Source: Halobacteriales archaeon QS_1_69_70 (GTDB taxonomy: Archaea; Halobacteriota; Halobacteria; Halobacteriales; Haloarculaceae). From it: DNA of 64,000 bases. A program made the translations under genes and the position numbers. Below are positions 23,729 through 33,307 of this stretch, one piece after another; position 1 is the first letter of the stretch; every line of letters starts with the position of its first letter. Below the pieces are notes generated by a model that searched no databases, was not told the DNA's origin, and worked only from the letters and a program-made list of their open reading frames with translations. The stretch spans positions 1 through 64,000 of the forward strand of contig PXRI01000012.1 of assembly GCA_003021005.1 (NCBI GenBank), in the 5' to 3' direction.

Positions 23729-26302
23729 ATGAGTTCAGACTTACCGGACACCCCGGACGTGCCCGCCGACGAGGTGACGCCGGTCCGCATCGAAGAGGAG
23801 ATGGAACAGTCCTACATCGACTACGCGATGAGCGTCATCGTCGGCCGGGCGCTGCCCGACGCCCGGGACGGCCTCAAGCCGGTCCAGCGCCGGATCCTGT
23901 ACGCCATGGACGAGATGGGCGTCACGTCGAACGCGGGCCACCGCAAGTCCTCCTCGGTGGTCGGCGAGACGATGGGCGACTACCACCCCCACGGCGACTC
24001 CGCAATCTACGACGCACTGGCCCGGATGGCCCAGGACTTCTCGCTCCGGTATCCCCTGGTGGACGGCCAGGGGAACTTCGGCTCGGTCGACGGTGACCCG
24101 CCGGCGGCGATGCGGTACACGGAGGCCCGGATGGCGCCCATCGCCGAGGAGCTCCTGGCGGACATCGACGAGGACACCGTCGACTTCCACAGCAACTACG
24201 ACGACCGGCTCACCGAACCCGAGGTGCTGCCGTCGAGGGTTCCTAACCTGCTGGTCAACGGCGCCTCCGGCATCGCGGTCGGGATGTCGACGAAGATCCC
24301 GCCACACAACCTCGGGGAGGTGATCGACGCCGCGATACACGTCGTCGACAACCCGGACTGTGACGTCGCCGACCTCGTCGACACGCCGGAGACGGACGAC
24401 TACGTGAAGGGCCCGGACTTCCCGACCGGCGCGAAGATCGTCAACCGCGAGGGCCTCTGGGACGCCTACACCGAGGGCCGTGGCCGCCTCCGCGTCCGGG
24501 CGGAGATCGACGTCGAGTACGACGACAGCGGCAGCGACCGACTCGTCGTAACCGAACTCCCGTATCAGGAGAACAAGGCGCGCCGCATCGAGCGGATCGC
24601 CGAGGACGTCACCGAGGGCAAGATCGAGGGCATCCGGGACATCCGCGACGAGTCCGACCGGAACGGCGTCCGCGTCGTGATCGAGTGCAAGCGCGGCGCG
24701 AACGTCGACGTCGTCGAGAACCAGCTGCTGGAACACCACCTGGAGAACACCTTCTCCGTCATCTCGCTCGCGCTCGTCGACGGCCAACCGCGCGTCCTGG
24801 ACCTCAAGGGACTGCTCGAGCAGTTCCTCGACCACCGGCGGACGGTCGTCCGCCGCCGCTCCCAGCACGAACTCGCCGCGGCCCAGGACCGGCTGCACAT
24901 CCTCGACGGCCGCCTCGTCGCGCTGGCCAACGTCGACGACGTCGTCGAGCTCATCCGGAACAGCGAGGACCGCGACGCCGCGATCGCCGGCCTCAGGACG
25001 GAGTACGGCCTCTCGAAGGACCAGGCCGAACACGTCGTCCGGATGCAGCTCGGCTCGCTCACCTCGATGGAGGTCGGCGAGGTCGAGGCCGAGTACGAGG
25101 ACGTCACCGCCGAGATCGAGCGGCTCGAGACCATCCTCGCCGACGAATCCGAACTCCTCGCCGTCATCAAGGACGAACTCCGGGAGATCAAGGCCGACTA
25201 CGACGACGACCGCCGCACCCGCATCATCCAGGACGCCGGCTCCGTCACCCGGGAGGACCTCATCGCCGAGGCGGAGGTTGTCGTCGTGGTCACCGAGGAC
25301 GATTACGTCAAGCGGATGCCGCTGGAGACGTTCGACCCCCAGCACCGCGGCGGCAAGGGCATCATCGGCTGCCGCCCCAAGGAGGGCGACCGGGTCTCGA
25401 CGGTCTTCACCGCCTCCACGCACGACTACCTGCTCTGCTTTACGAACCGGGGCCAGGTCCACCGCCTGAAGGTGTTCGAACTCCCGGAGATGGGCCGGAC
25501 CGCCCGCGGCACGTCGGCGGTGAACATCCTCGACCTCGACGACGGCGAGGAGATCACCGCCGTCGTCAACACCGACGACGTCGACGCCGGCTCGCTCGCG
25601 ATGGCCACCCGGAACGGGTACGTCAAGCGGACCGCCGTCTCGGAGTTCGAGAACATCCACGCCGGCGGCATCCGGGCGGTGAAACTCGAGGATGGCGACG
25701 CCCTGGTCGACGTGGAGGTCACGAACGGCGACGGCGACCTGCTCGTCGGTAGCCGCGAGGGCATGACCATCCGGTTCGCGGAGGCCGACGCGCGCCCGAT
25801 GGGCCGGTCGGCCCGCGGCGTCAATGGCATCGACCTGCGGGGCGACGATGAGGTGGCCGGCCTCGTCGCGGCCGACCCCGACGACGACCGCGACCTCCTG
25901 ACTGTCACCAAGCACGGCTACGGGAAACGGACGCCGCTGTCGGCGTACCGGAAGCAGTCCCGCTACGGGCAGGGCCTCATCGACATCAAGACCGACGACC
26001 GGAACGGCCCCGCCTGCTCCATCGAGACGGTCGCGCCCGGCGACGGGCTGGTCATTATGAGCGAGTCCGGCCAGATCATGCGGAGCGAGGTCGAGGAGGT
26101 CTCCGAGGTCGGCCGGAACACCAAGGGCGTCGTCGTGATGGCGCTCGACGAGGACGACCGGGTCGCCGGCGTCGACGTCGTGGACAACACCGGCGGGGAG
26201 GCGGGCGAGGGTGATGCCGACGCGGCCGGGGGCGACGGCGACGAGGACGACGACGATGGCAACGGAGGCACCGACGCTTCCGAGGCCGGCGCGGAGAACT
26301 GA
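23729..26302 (+). CDS. gyrA: DNA gyrase subunit A
   Basis: DNA breakage-reunion subunit of gyrase, 857 residues. The quinolone-region helix ([20 protein letters not shown]) is present, and the catalytic tyrosine is in MRYTEARM. The tower and coiled-coil regions follow, then a six-bladed beta-pinwheel whose GyrA-box-like motif is [14 protein letters not shown]. The C-terminal tail is Asp/Gly-rich and low complexity. ATG at 23729 matches the family start; the upstream in-frame TTG at 23648 lies in the hairpin spacer and is rejected. No internal gap is seen, in contrast to gyrB. The long spacer suggests its own promoter or read-through of a highly structured mRNA. Confidence 0.96.
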   Translation: MSSDLPDTPDVPADEVTPVRIEEEMEQSYIDYAMSVIVGRALPDARDGLKPVQRRILYAMDEMGVTSNAGHRKSSSVVGETMGDYHPHGDSAIYDALARMAQDFSLRYPLVDGQGNFGSVDGDPPAAMRYTEARMAPIAEELLADIDEDTVDFHSNYDDRLTEPEVLPSRVPNLLVNGASGIAVGMSTKIPPHNLGEVIDAAIHVVDNPDCDVADLVDTPETDDYVKGPDFPTGAKIVNREGLWDAYTEGRGRLRVRAEIDVEYDDSGSDRLVVTELPYQENKARRIERIAEDVTEGKIEGIRDIRDESDRNGVRVVIECKRGANVDVVENQLLEHHLENTFSVISLALVDGQPRVLDLKGLLEQFLDHRRTVVRRRSQHELAAAQDRLHILDGRLVALANVDDVVELIRNSEDRDAAIAGLRTEYGLSKDQAEHVVRMQLGSLTSMEVGEVEAEYEDVTAEIERLETILADESELLAVIKDELREIKADYDDDRRTRIIQDAGSVTREDLIAEAEVVVVVTEDDYVKRMPLETFDPQHRGGKGIIGCRPKEGDRVSTVFTASTHDYLLCFTNRGQVHRLKVFELPEMGRTARGTSAVNILDLDDGEEITAVVNTDDVDAGSLAMATRNGYVKRTAVSEFENIHAGGIRAVKLEDGDALVDVEVTNGDGDLLVGSREGMTIRFAEADARPMGRSARGVNGIDLRGDDEVAGLVAADPDDDRDLLTVTKHGYGKRTPLSAYRKQSRYGQGLIDIKTDDRNGPACSIETVAPGDGLVIMSESGQIMRSEVEEVSEVGRNTKGVVVMALDEDDRVAGVDVVDNTGGEAGEGDADAAGGDGDEDDDDGNGGTDASEAGAEN

Positions 26303-26343
26303 ACGCGACGGCACCGCCCGACAGCCCGCCGCCGCCCCAACAG

Positions 26344-26351
26344 TTTTGTAC
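26344..26351 (+). promoter_or_regulatory. Probable TATA box of trpB
   Basis: The element ttttgtac is centred about 25 bases before the trpB ATG, pointing to an independent leaderless promoter rather than read-through from gyrA. Confidence 0.5.
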
Positions 26352-26371
26352 ATTACCGGACAGGTTCCGCC

Positions 26372-27535
26372 ATGGCAGAGTCCGGCGAGCACGAGTTCGG
26401 CGAGTTCGGTGGCCAGTACGTCCCGGAGCCGCTTTTGGAGCCGCTGGGGGAGTTGGCGGGCGCATTCGAGGAGATCGTCCCCACAGCAGAGTTCCAGGCG
26501 GAGTTCCGGGCAGTGCTGGAAGAGTACGCCGGCCGCCCGACGCCGCTGTTCCACGCGGCGAACCTCAGCGAGGCCTACGGCGCCGACATCTACCTCAAGC
26601 GCGAGGACCTGCTGCACGGCGGCGCCCACAAGATCAACAACTGCGTCGGCCAGGCCCTGTTGGCCAGGAAGGCCGGCAAGGAGCGGCTCATCGCGGAGAC
26701 CGGCGCCGGCCAGCACGGCACGGCCACGGCCATGGCCGGGGCGCTGTTCGACCTCGACACGGAGATCTACATGGGGACGAAGGACGTCGAGCGCCAGAAG
26801 ATGAACGTCTTCCGGATGCGGCTGATGGGCGCGGAGGTCAACGAGGTGACCCGTGGCGGTGCCGGCCTGGCCGACGCCGTCGACGCGGCCCTGGAGGATT
26901 TCGCCGGCAACGTGGCTGAGACCCACTACCTCGTCGGCAGCGTCGTCGGCCCGGACCCGTTCCCCCGGATGGTCCGGGAGTTCCAGTCGGTCATCGGCGA
27001 GGAGGCCAGAGAGCAGTTCCTCGACAGGACCGACGGCCTGCCGGACGCCTGCGTCGCCTGCGTCGGCGGCGGCTCGAACGCCATGGGGCTGTTCGACGAG
27101 TTCCGCGACGACCCGGTCGCGTTCTACGGCGGCGAGGGCGGCGGCGAGGGCCCGGCGTCGACCAGCCACGCCGCGCCGCTTTCGGCCGGGAGCGAGGACA
27201 TCATCCACGGCATGCGGACCCGCGTCATCGACGACGACGTCGAGGTCCACAGCGTCTCCGCCGGCCTGGACTACCCCGGCGTCGGCCCGGAGCACGCGAT
27301 GTTCCGGGCGGCCGGCCGGTGTGAGTACCGCGCCATCACCGACGAGGAGGCGCTTGCGGCGTTCAGGGACCTCTCGGAGCTTGAGGGCATCATCCCGGCG
27401 CTGGAGACGGCCCACGCGGTCGCGCTGGCCGGCCAGCTCGCCGACGAGGGCGACCACGACACCATCCTCGCGAACCTCTCCGGCCGGGGCGACAAGGACA
27501 TGCACCAGGCCGCGGAGCTGCTCTCGCTGGACTGA
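26372..27535 (+). CDS. trpB: Tryptophan synthase beta chain
   Basis: PLP enzyme that condenses indole with serine. The 387-residue protein has the family start FGEFGGQYVPEPL, the PLP lysine in HGGAHKINN, AETGAGQHGTATA, SVVGPDPFPRMVREFQSVIG, the phosphate-binding VGGGSNAMG and SAGLDYPGVGPEH. It is a standard TrpB1-length protein. No trpA or trpC is adjacent, so it is either a stand-alone second copy or the operon is dispersed; TrpB copies outside an operon can salvage indole. The segment VAFYGGEGGGEG replaces the more usual VGVEAGGEG and may alter the subunit interface. Confidence 0.92.
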   Translation: MAESGEHEFGEFGGQYVPEPLLEPLGELAGAFEEIVPTAEFQAEFRAVLEEYAGRPTPLFHAANLSEAYGADIYLKREDLLHGGAHKINNCVGQALLARKAGKERLIAETGAGQHGTATAMAGALFDLDTEIYMGTKDVERQKMNVFRMRLMGAEVNEVTRGGAGLADAVDAALEDFAGNVAETHYLVGSVVGPDPFPRMVREFQSVIGEEAREQFLDRTDGLPDACVACVGGGSNAMGLFDEFRDDPVAFYGGEGGGEGPASTSHAAPLSAGSEDIIHGMRTRVIDDDVEVHSVSAGLDYPGVGPEHAMFRAAGRCEYRAITDEEALAAFRDLSELEGIIPALETAHAVALAGQLADEGDHDTILANLSGRGDKDMHQAAELLSLD

Positions 27536-27631
27536 GGCGGCAAGACGGCCAAACGGCCCACTGACCGTCGGCAGATGCGTCGGCCGACGGCGACGCCAGA
27601 CTTGCCCCTCCCGAACGCTGTATCGGCCGGC

Positions 27632-28531
27632 TTACAGGATCCGGTCGCCGAGGCCGCTGGAGATGAGTTCGACGGCGAGGTCGGCGGTCCGGTTGTGGGA
27701 GTCGAGGATGGGGTTGACCTCGACGACCTCCATCGAGCACAGCGCCTCCGTCTCGGCGACCAGTTCCATCGCCGCGTGGGCCTCACGGTAGGTAACTCCG
27801 CCCGTGACGGGCGTCCCGACTCCCGGGGCCTCGTCGGGGTCCAGGAAGTCCATGTCGAGGCTGACGTGGAGCGCGTCGACGCCGGAAAGCGCCGAGTCGA
27901 GGGCGTCCTCGACGACCGACACGATCCCCCGCCGGTCGATGTCGCTCATCGTGTAGGGGTCGACGTCGGTGTCCCGGATGGCGGTTCGCTCTCTGTCGTC
28001 GACGTCCCGGAGGCCCACCATCGCGACGTCCCGTTCGGCGACGTCTGCGGTCGCCCAGCCCATCTCGCCGAAGACCCCGCGGCCGAGGAGGGCCGCGACC
28101 GGCATCCCGTGGACGTTCCCACTCGGGGTCGTCTCGGGGGTGTTGAAGTCGCCGTGGGCGTCGAGCCAGAGGACGCCGACGTCCCGGTCCCGGCTGGCGC
28201 CGCCGATGCTCCCGATGGCGATGGAGTGGTCGCCGCCGAGGACGAGCGGCGTCTCGCCGTCGGCCAGCGCGTCGGCGACGGCGCTCTCGACGCGGCGACA
28301 CACCCACCGCGTCTCCTTGAGGTACTTCGCGCTGCCCGCCTCGGGCCGCTCGGCGTTCGGGTCCCGGCCCTCCGGCCGCGGCACGGGCAGATCCCCAGCG
28401 TCGTCGTAGGAGATGCCCGCCTCGCGGACGGCCGCCGAGAGGCCGGCGTACCGGATGGCCGACGGCCCCATGTCGACGCCCCGCCGGTCCGAGCCGAGGT
28501 CCATGGGGGCACCGATGGCTCGCAGGTTCAT
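27632..28531 (-). CDS. rocF: Arginase (ureohydrolase family)
   Basis: Manganese enzyme hydrolysing arginine to ornithine and urea. The 299-residue protein has the three metal motifs: GGDHSIAIG, WLDAHGDFNTP and SLDMDFLDP. The segment PSGNVHGMPVAALLG after the second motif and the PVTGGVTYREAH loop match arginases better than agmatinases, which usually have DAHTD rather than DAHGDFN. Cytoplasmic. It stands alone, convergent with trpB. Confidence 0.85.
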   Translation of the reverse strand: MNLRAIGAPMDLGSDRRGVDMGPSAIRYAGLSAAVREAGISYDDAGDLPVPRPEGRDPNAERPEAGSAKYLKETRWVCRRVESAVADALADGETPLVLGGDHSIAIGSIGGASRDRDVGVLWLDAHGDFNTPETTPSGNVHGMPVAALLGRGVFGEMGWATADVAERDVAMVGLRDVDDRERTAIRDTDVDPYTMSDIDRRGIVSVVEDALDSALSGVDALHVSLDMDFLDPDEAPGVGTPVTGGVTYREAHAAMELVAETEALCSMEVVEVNPILDSHNRTADLAVELISSGLGDRIL

Positions 28532-28883
28532 ACTCCATTATCGGTCCACGCGGCGTTAAACCTACCCTTCGGCGGGTCAATCGGCGATGGAGGCCCGCCT
28601 GAGCGGCCCCGCCCCGGTACGAGGGAGCCACGCCGACCTGTCCTGCCCGGGAAAGCGCCACGGGCGTCCGTCCCCGTCGAGGGACTGCCGTCTCGCTTCC
28701 TCCCCGTTTAGGGACTGCCGCCTCGCTTCATCACCCTCGATGAAGTGCCATCTCCATCAGAGCGCGATGCGAGACTGCAGCACCGGGAGTGACGAGCACG
28801 GAAATTCGGCCGAGAACCCACCATCCGAACGGTTCCGCCAGCTCACCGCCGGGTTTAAGACGGAAACTCCCGAATGAAAGTTC
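28532..28883. repeat. Intergenic region with 30-base tandem repeat
   Basis: A 352-base gap. Two consecutive 30-base units begin gggactgccgtctcgcttcc at 28681 and gggactgccgcctcgcttca at 28711, with a degenerate third (tgaagtgccatctcc) at 28741. A TATA-like tttaaga at 28854-28860 serves the following gene, about 27 bases from its ATG. No gene was recognised. Confidence 0.65.
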
Positions 28884-29423
28884 ATGTCATCCATCGAGCT
28901 CACGCCCAGCCAGAAGACGATCCTCCAGGAGCTCATCAACCTCTTTCGGGACTCCGAGAGCGCGGTGAAAGGGGAGGACATCGCGGCGGAGGTCGACCGG
29001 AACCCCGGGACCATCCGCAACCAGATGCAGAGCCTCAAGGCACTCCAGCTCGTCGAAGGCGTCCCGGGGCCGAAGGGCGGCTACAAGCCGACGGCGACGG
29101 CCTACGACGCACTCAAGATCCAGGAGATGGACCAGCCGGCGGACGTCCCCCTGATGCACGAAGGGGAGGCGGTCGAGGGCGCGAACGTCCAGGAGATCGA
29201 CCTGACGAGCGTCCACCACCCGGAGCTGTGTCGCGCCGAGGTGACACTCCAGGGCTCGATCGCCGACTTCGGGGAGAGCCACACCGTCGTCGTGGGGCCG
29301 ACCCCGCTGTCGAAGCTCGTCATCGAGGGCACCGTCGAGGGCAAGGACGACACCAACAACAGCCTCATCCTCACCATCGACGACATGGTGGCGCCGGCCG
29401 GCGAGAAATCGCCCGAGGCCTGA
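28884..29423 (+). CDS. Winged-helix transcriptional regulator (Rrf2/TrmB-like, haloarchaeal)
   Basis: A 179-residue protein with an N-terminal winged helix (TPSQKTILQELINLFRD, GEDIAAEVDRNPGTIRNQM, VEGVPGPKGGYKPT) and a C-terminal all-beta domain (LCRAEVTLQGSIADF to NNSLILTIDDM) that may sense a ligand or mediate dimerisation. Near-identical proteins are common in haloarchaea and usually labelled Rrf2- or HTH-family; no Cys cluster for an Fe-S centre is present, only one Cys. The TATA box at 28854 supports the chosen ATG. The target is unknown. Confidence 0.75.
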   Translation: MSSIELTPSQKTILQELINLFRDSESAVKGEDIAAEVDRNPGTIRNQMQSLKALQLVEGVPGPKGGYKPTATAYDALKIQEMDQPADVPLMHEGEAVEGANVQEIDLTSVHHPELCRAEVTLQGSIADFGESHTVVVGPTPLSKLVIEGTVEGKDDTNNSLILTIDDMVAPAGEKSPEA

Positions 29424-29512
29424 CCGGGAACCGCCGGACTGCAGCGGGGCGGGCCTGGCCACCGGGCGGGGCTTTCAACAGGTTTGTATCCGTGCGCCGC
29501 CGACGCTCCGGC

Positions 29513-30679
29513 ATGACGGCCGACGTCGTCGTACTGGGGTCTGGCTACGCCGGCACCGGTGCGGTCAAGCGACTGGAAGGAGAACTCGACGACGGGGCGG
29601 ACCTCACCTGGGTGTCCGACGTCGACCACCACCTCGTGCTCCACGAGGCCCACCGGCTCATCCGTGACCCCTCTATCGCCGAGACGATCACCTTCGACGT
29701 CGCGGACGTCAAGGCCCCCGACACCCGGTTCGTGCAGGGCCGGGTCACCGACATCGACGCCGCCGACCGGACCGTGACCCTGGCCGACGACGCCACCATC
29801 CCCTACGACTACCTCCTCGTCGGCATCGGCTCCCGCACTGCCTTCTTCGGCATCGACGGCCTCCGGACCCACGCGTTGCCGCTGAAGAGTCTCGAGGACG
29901 CCCTCGACATCCACGAGGCGGTGGTCGCGGCCGCGCGCGAGGCCTCCCGCGCGGACCCCGCCCAGGTCGTGGTCGGCGGCGCCGGCCTCTCCGGCATCCA
30001 GTCGGCCGGCGAAGTCGCGGCCTACCGCGACGGCCACCGCGCGCCCATCGAGGTCCACCTCGTCGAGGGGCTGGACGACGTCCTCCCGCACAGCGACCCC
30101 GCCGTGCAGTCGAAGCTCCGGGCGCTCCTGGAGGACAGGGACGTCGAGATCCACACCGGCGAGTTCGTCGGCGGGGTCGACGCCGACACCGTCTACGTCG
30201 GGGAGGACGCGGAACTCCCCTACGACGTCCTCGTGTGGACCGGCGGCATCACCGGTCGGGAGGCGGCCGAGCGCGTCGACGTCGAGGCGGACGAGCGCAG
30301 CCACCGACTGGAGGCCGCCGCGGACTTCCGGACCTCCGACGACCGGATCTTCGCGGTCGGCGACGCCGCGCTGGTCGAGCAGGCCGACACCGACCACCCG
30401 GCCCCGCCGACGGCCCAGGCCGCCTGGCAGGCCGCCGAGGTCGCCGGCGGGAACATCGCCCGCGCCATCCGCGACCAGTCGCTCCGGGAGTGGGAGTACG
30501 ACGACAAGGGCACGCTCATCTCCGTCGGCGACGACGCCGTCGCCCACGCCGTCACGGGGGTGCCCGTCGACACCTTCGGCGGCTACGCGGCCAGGGCGCT
30601 CAAGAAGACCGTCGCCGCCCGCTGGATCCGGACGGTCAACGGCTTCGCCGACGCCGCGAAGGCCTTCCCGGACATGTAG
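29513..30679 (+). CDS. FAD-dependent NAD(P)H oxidoreductase, NDH-2-like
   Basis: A 388-residue flavoprotein of the two-dinucleotide-binding-domain class. The FAD-binding VVVLGSGYAGTGAVK is at the extreme N terminus. The NAD-binding motif is VVVGGAGLSGIQSAGEVA and the second FAD motif is IFAVGDAALVEQ. The C-terminal part (GTLISVGDDAVAHAV and a positively charged amphipathic stretch KKTVAARWIRTVNGF) resembles type II NADH dehydrogenases that dock on the membrane and reduce quinone. Exact substrate not determinable; sulfide-quinone reductase is less likely because its catalytic Cys residues are absent. Confidence 0.85.
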   Translation: MTADVVVLGSGYAGTGAVKRLEGELDDGADLTWVSDVDHHLVLHEAHRLIRDPSIAETITFDVADVKAPDTRFVQGRVTDIDAADRTVTLADDATIPYDYLLVGIGSRTAFFGIDGLRTHALPLKSLEDALDIHEAVVAAAREASRADPAQVVVGGAGLSGIQSAGEVAAYRDGHRAPIEVHLVEGLDDVLPHSDPAVQSKLRALLEDRDVEIHTGEFVGGVDADTVYVGEDAELPYDVLVWTGGITGREAAERVDVEADERSHRLEAAADFRTSDDRIFAVGDAALVEQADTDHPAPPTAQAAWQAAEVAGGNIARAIRDQSLREWEYDDKGTLISVGDDAVAHAVTGVPVDTFGGYAARALKKTVAARWIRTVNGFADAAKAFPDM

Positions 30680-30765
30680 CCCGGCGGCTGAGCCCAGACC
30701 GTTCCAAGATGTGCGACGGCCGTCGCCGTCCGCGGCGGCGGTTCGACGGCCGTCGGCGGCCCCGG

Positions 30766-31836
30766 TCAGATCCCAAGCGTCGCCCGGAGGGTGTCCCGGG
30801 TGCCGGGGCCGAGGCCGACGGCGAGGATGGCGATCAACAGGAGGTAGGCGTACCGCGGACTCTCTTCGAAGATGCGGTCGTCGAACACCCAGACGACGAG
30901 GACTGCGGCGGCGACCTTGATGAGGACGAACGGCCAGGCGGTCCCGACGGCCTCCGAGAGCCAGGCGGGCTGGACCGACTCCGTGACCCGGACCGTCGCG
31001 CGGTTGACGACGTGCTTGGAGCCGTACGACTGGCCGACGAGTTCGGGGCCCCAGTCGAGGCTCAACACGTTCGCGAGGCCGTCGACGGTGTGGCCCCACA
31101 CCACGAGGATCCCCATCCAGCCGGTGCCCTCGTTGACCACGGGCGCGTACCGTTCGGAGCCGAGCCAGAACAGCGCGCCAACGAGGCTGGCACCCCCGAC
31201 GACGAGTGCGAAGAAAAGCGGGTTGAACGCGACGGGGTCGAACGCGATCGAGGCGTACGCGAGCGCACCGAGGGCGACGAGCAGCCCGGCGGTGCCCGCG
31301 ACGGCGAGTGCCGGTTCGAAGTGCTCGATCGCGCCGCGTCGCTCCAGGGCCACGCTCGCGACGAGCGCCGAAAGCGTGAACGCGAACATCACGAAGTAGA
31401 TGAAGGGGCTGATGATGAGGTCCTCGACGACCCGGAGTGCGCCGCCGAGTAGCATGAATGGAAACAATGCGTAGAAGAAATGCGGGGACATCTCGACCCC
31501 GAGTTCACGGAGCAACAGCAGGACGCCGACGAGCATGAACACCAATATGAGGGCGTAGGACACCGTCGAGACGGTGGTGTACCCGGGCTGGGCGACGACG
31601 CCGTCGGCGGCCCGGCAGGCGGCGGCGGTGTAGAGTCGTTCGGTCGTCCCGCCCGACCGGACCGCACACGTGGCGGCGTGGGCGTCGGCGTCGACCGGGC
31701 CCCAGAAGTACCGCCACAGGACGCCGTCGGCCACGCGTCGGGGAAAGGCCAGGGCGGCGGCGGCCGTGAGAACGACGCCGGCCGCAAGGGCCGCCAGCCA
31801 CGCGCGGGCGGGGTCGATCTCCTCGGACAGCTCCAT
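30766..31836 (-). CDS. DUF63 family integral membrane protein
   Basis: A 356-residue protein with eight or more hydrophobic helices and no known function; the family is archaeal. The conserved core LLGGALRVVEDLIISPFIYFVMF is present, but relatives as I recall them carry a loop of several to about 20 residues between RVVED and ISP, so a small in-frame loss is possible here. WGHTVDGLANVL in the middle, with its His and Asp within a helix, is a conserved polar motif of the family and hints at an active site or ion site. Confidence 0.8.
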   Translation of the reverse strand: MELSEEIDPARAWLAALAAGVVLTAAAALAFPRRVADGVLWRYFWGPVDADAHAATCAVRSGGTTERLYTAAACRAADGVVAQPGYTTVSTVSYALILVFMLVGVLLLLRELGVEMSPHFFYALFPFMLLGGALRVVEDLIISPFIYFVMFAFTLSALVASVALERRGAIEHFEPALAVAGTAGLLVALGALAYASIAFDPVAFNPLFFALVVGGASLVGALFWLGSERYAPVVNEGTGWMGILVVWGHTVDGLANVLSLDWGPELVGQSYGSKHVVNRATVRVTESVQPAWLSEAVGTAWPFVLIKVAAAVLVVWVFDDRIFEESPRYAYLLLIAILAVGLGPGTRDTLRATLGI

Positions 31837-31905
31837 GTGGCCCTCCTGCGGCCACCGCCGGTTTGACGCTTCCGGTCGCGGGCGGTGGACGACTCCCGCC
31901 GTCGG

Positions 31906-32697
31906 TCACTGCCCCCGTTCGGCGGTGCGGGCGGCCGCCAGCACCTCGTCGTGGGCCGCACCGTTCGAGGCCACCAGCCCGACGCTGTCGTGCCGCCAGG
32001 GATCGCCGTGGACGTCCGTGACGGTGCCGCCGGCGGCCCGGACCAGGCCGGCGCCGACGACGGTGTCCCACGGGTCGGTCCGGACGTTCGTGACCACCCC
32101 TTCGACCCCGCCGGCGGCGCACAGCGCCAGCGCGTACTGCGCGGAGCCGTAGCGACGCAGGTCGCCGAACCGCTCGACGATGCCACGACAGACCGCGGCG
32201 TACTCCGCCCGGCGGTCGAACCCCCACCACACCGTCGGGACGACGGCGAACGTCTCGGGATCCGTCCGGTCGCTCACCCAGAGCCGCTCGCCGTCGCGGA
32301 ACCCCTCGCCGTCGGCCAGCGTGAACGTCTCCTCGAGCGCCGGACAGACCGTCGCGCCGGCGACGACCGCGCCGTCCACCGTGGCGGCGACGCTCGTGGT
32401 CCACAGCGGCACGCCCCGGACGAAGTTGTTCGTGCCGTCGATGGGGTCGACGATCCACGCCGGGCCCTCGTCCGGCACCGCCGAAGGCTCGTCGTCCTCC
32501 TCCCCGACGATCCGTTCGTCGGGATAGCCATCCCGGATGGTGGCCTCGACACGCCGCTGGGCGTCCCGGTCGGCCTGCGTGACGACGTCCGTCTTGCCGG
32601 CCTTCGTCTCGACGGCAACGTCCTCCCTGAACGACGCGAGCGCGACGGCGCCGCCGGCCTCGGCCGCGCCCAGCGCGCGGTCCGCACGCTCATCCAT
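31906..32697 (-). CDS. Inositol monophosphatase / fructose-1,6-bisphosphatase family phosphatase
   Basis: Mg-dependent sugar or inositol phosphatase of 263 residues. Metal site motifs are the EE of IVGEEDDE, DPIDGTNNFVRG and WDTVVGAGLVRAAGG. Archaeal members often have dual IMPase/FBPase activity, so gluconeogenesis or solute metabolism are both possible. ATG at 32697 is chosen because upstream residues are not conserved. It is the last gene before the repeat-rich zone. Confidence 0.88.
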   Translation of the reverse strand: MDERADRALGAAEAGGAVALASFREDVAVETKAGKTDVVTQADRDAQRRVEATIRDGYPDERIVGEEDDEPSAVPDEGPAWIVDPIDGTNNFVRGVPLWTTSVAATVDGAVVAGATVCPALEETFTLADGEGFRDGERLWVSDRTDPETFAVVPTVWWGFDRRAEYAAVCRGIVERFGDLRRYGSAQYALALCAAGGVEGVVTNVRTDPWDTVVGAGLVRAAGGTVTDVHGDPWRHDSVGLVASNGAAHDEVLAAARTAERGQ

Positions 32698-33307
32698 ATC
32701 CGCCGTGGGCGGCCGGCGCGGAAAGCCACTCCGGTTCGTCCACGCAACGATTCGACAGCGATCGACCCTCGAGGCCTGCAACTACCCCGATCATCTTCCA
32801 CTCACCGCTCCGTGACCGACGGTCGGACGGAATCTTGCGAGGGAAGACGCCCCAAGAGAGGCGGTCTTCCGCATGGGTTCGCGGCGTGGACCGCCGTTCG
32901 CCGTCATCGAGACGGCTCGCTGGTTCGCGGCTCTGCCATTCATCCAGCCCGAGGCGCTCCAGCTGGTCGCGCCTCGTGGCTCGTGTGTCGTCCATCGCGC
33001 CGCCCAGTCCTTCCGCTCGCTCATCCGGCGGCGCTCCAGCCGGTCGCGCCGCCCTGCTCGCGGCTTCGCCGCTCGGCCGTTCCGAGGCCTCCCTGTGGTC
33101 GGCCTTTCGGCTCGCGTGTCGTCGGTCGCTCCGCTCCCTCCTCCCGCTCGCCGTCTTCGAGGCGCCTCGCTGGTTCGCGGCTCCGCCGCTCACCCAGTCC
33201 GAGGCGCTCCCTGGCTCACGGTTCACTTCGTTCACCGTTCGCCCGTTCGGCGGCCTCCCTGCGGTCGGCCGCCTGCGTCGCGCCTCGCGCCGCTCGGCGC
33301 CTCGCTA
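32698..33307. repeat. Hairpin mosaic region A
   Basis: No supported gene. From about 32835 the sequence is a patchwork of short GC-rich modules such as ctcgcgtgtcgtcg, tccgaggcgctccctgg, ggctcacggttcacttcg, ttcaccgttcgcccgttc and cctccctgcggtcggcc. Nearly all occur again, in reverse complement, at 43.25-43.72 kb. At 32836-32874 a hairpin (gaagacgcc with ggcggtcttc) opens the array. Open frames in it encode repetitive Arg/Ser/Ala peptides in several frames and are not genes. Confidence 0.75.

Noticed and set aside
23741-27505. A 1254-codon open frame antisense to gyrA and trpB
   Set aside because: It mirrors GC-rich codon bias of the true genes (Val/Asp/Gly/Leu-rich, no family resemblance) and lies entirely opposite two well-supported enzymes.
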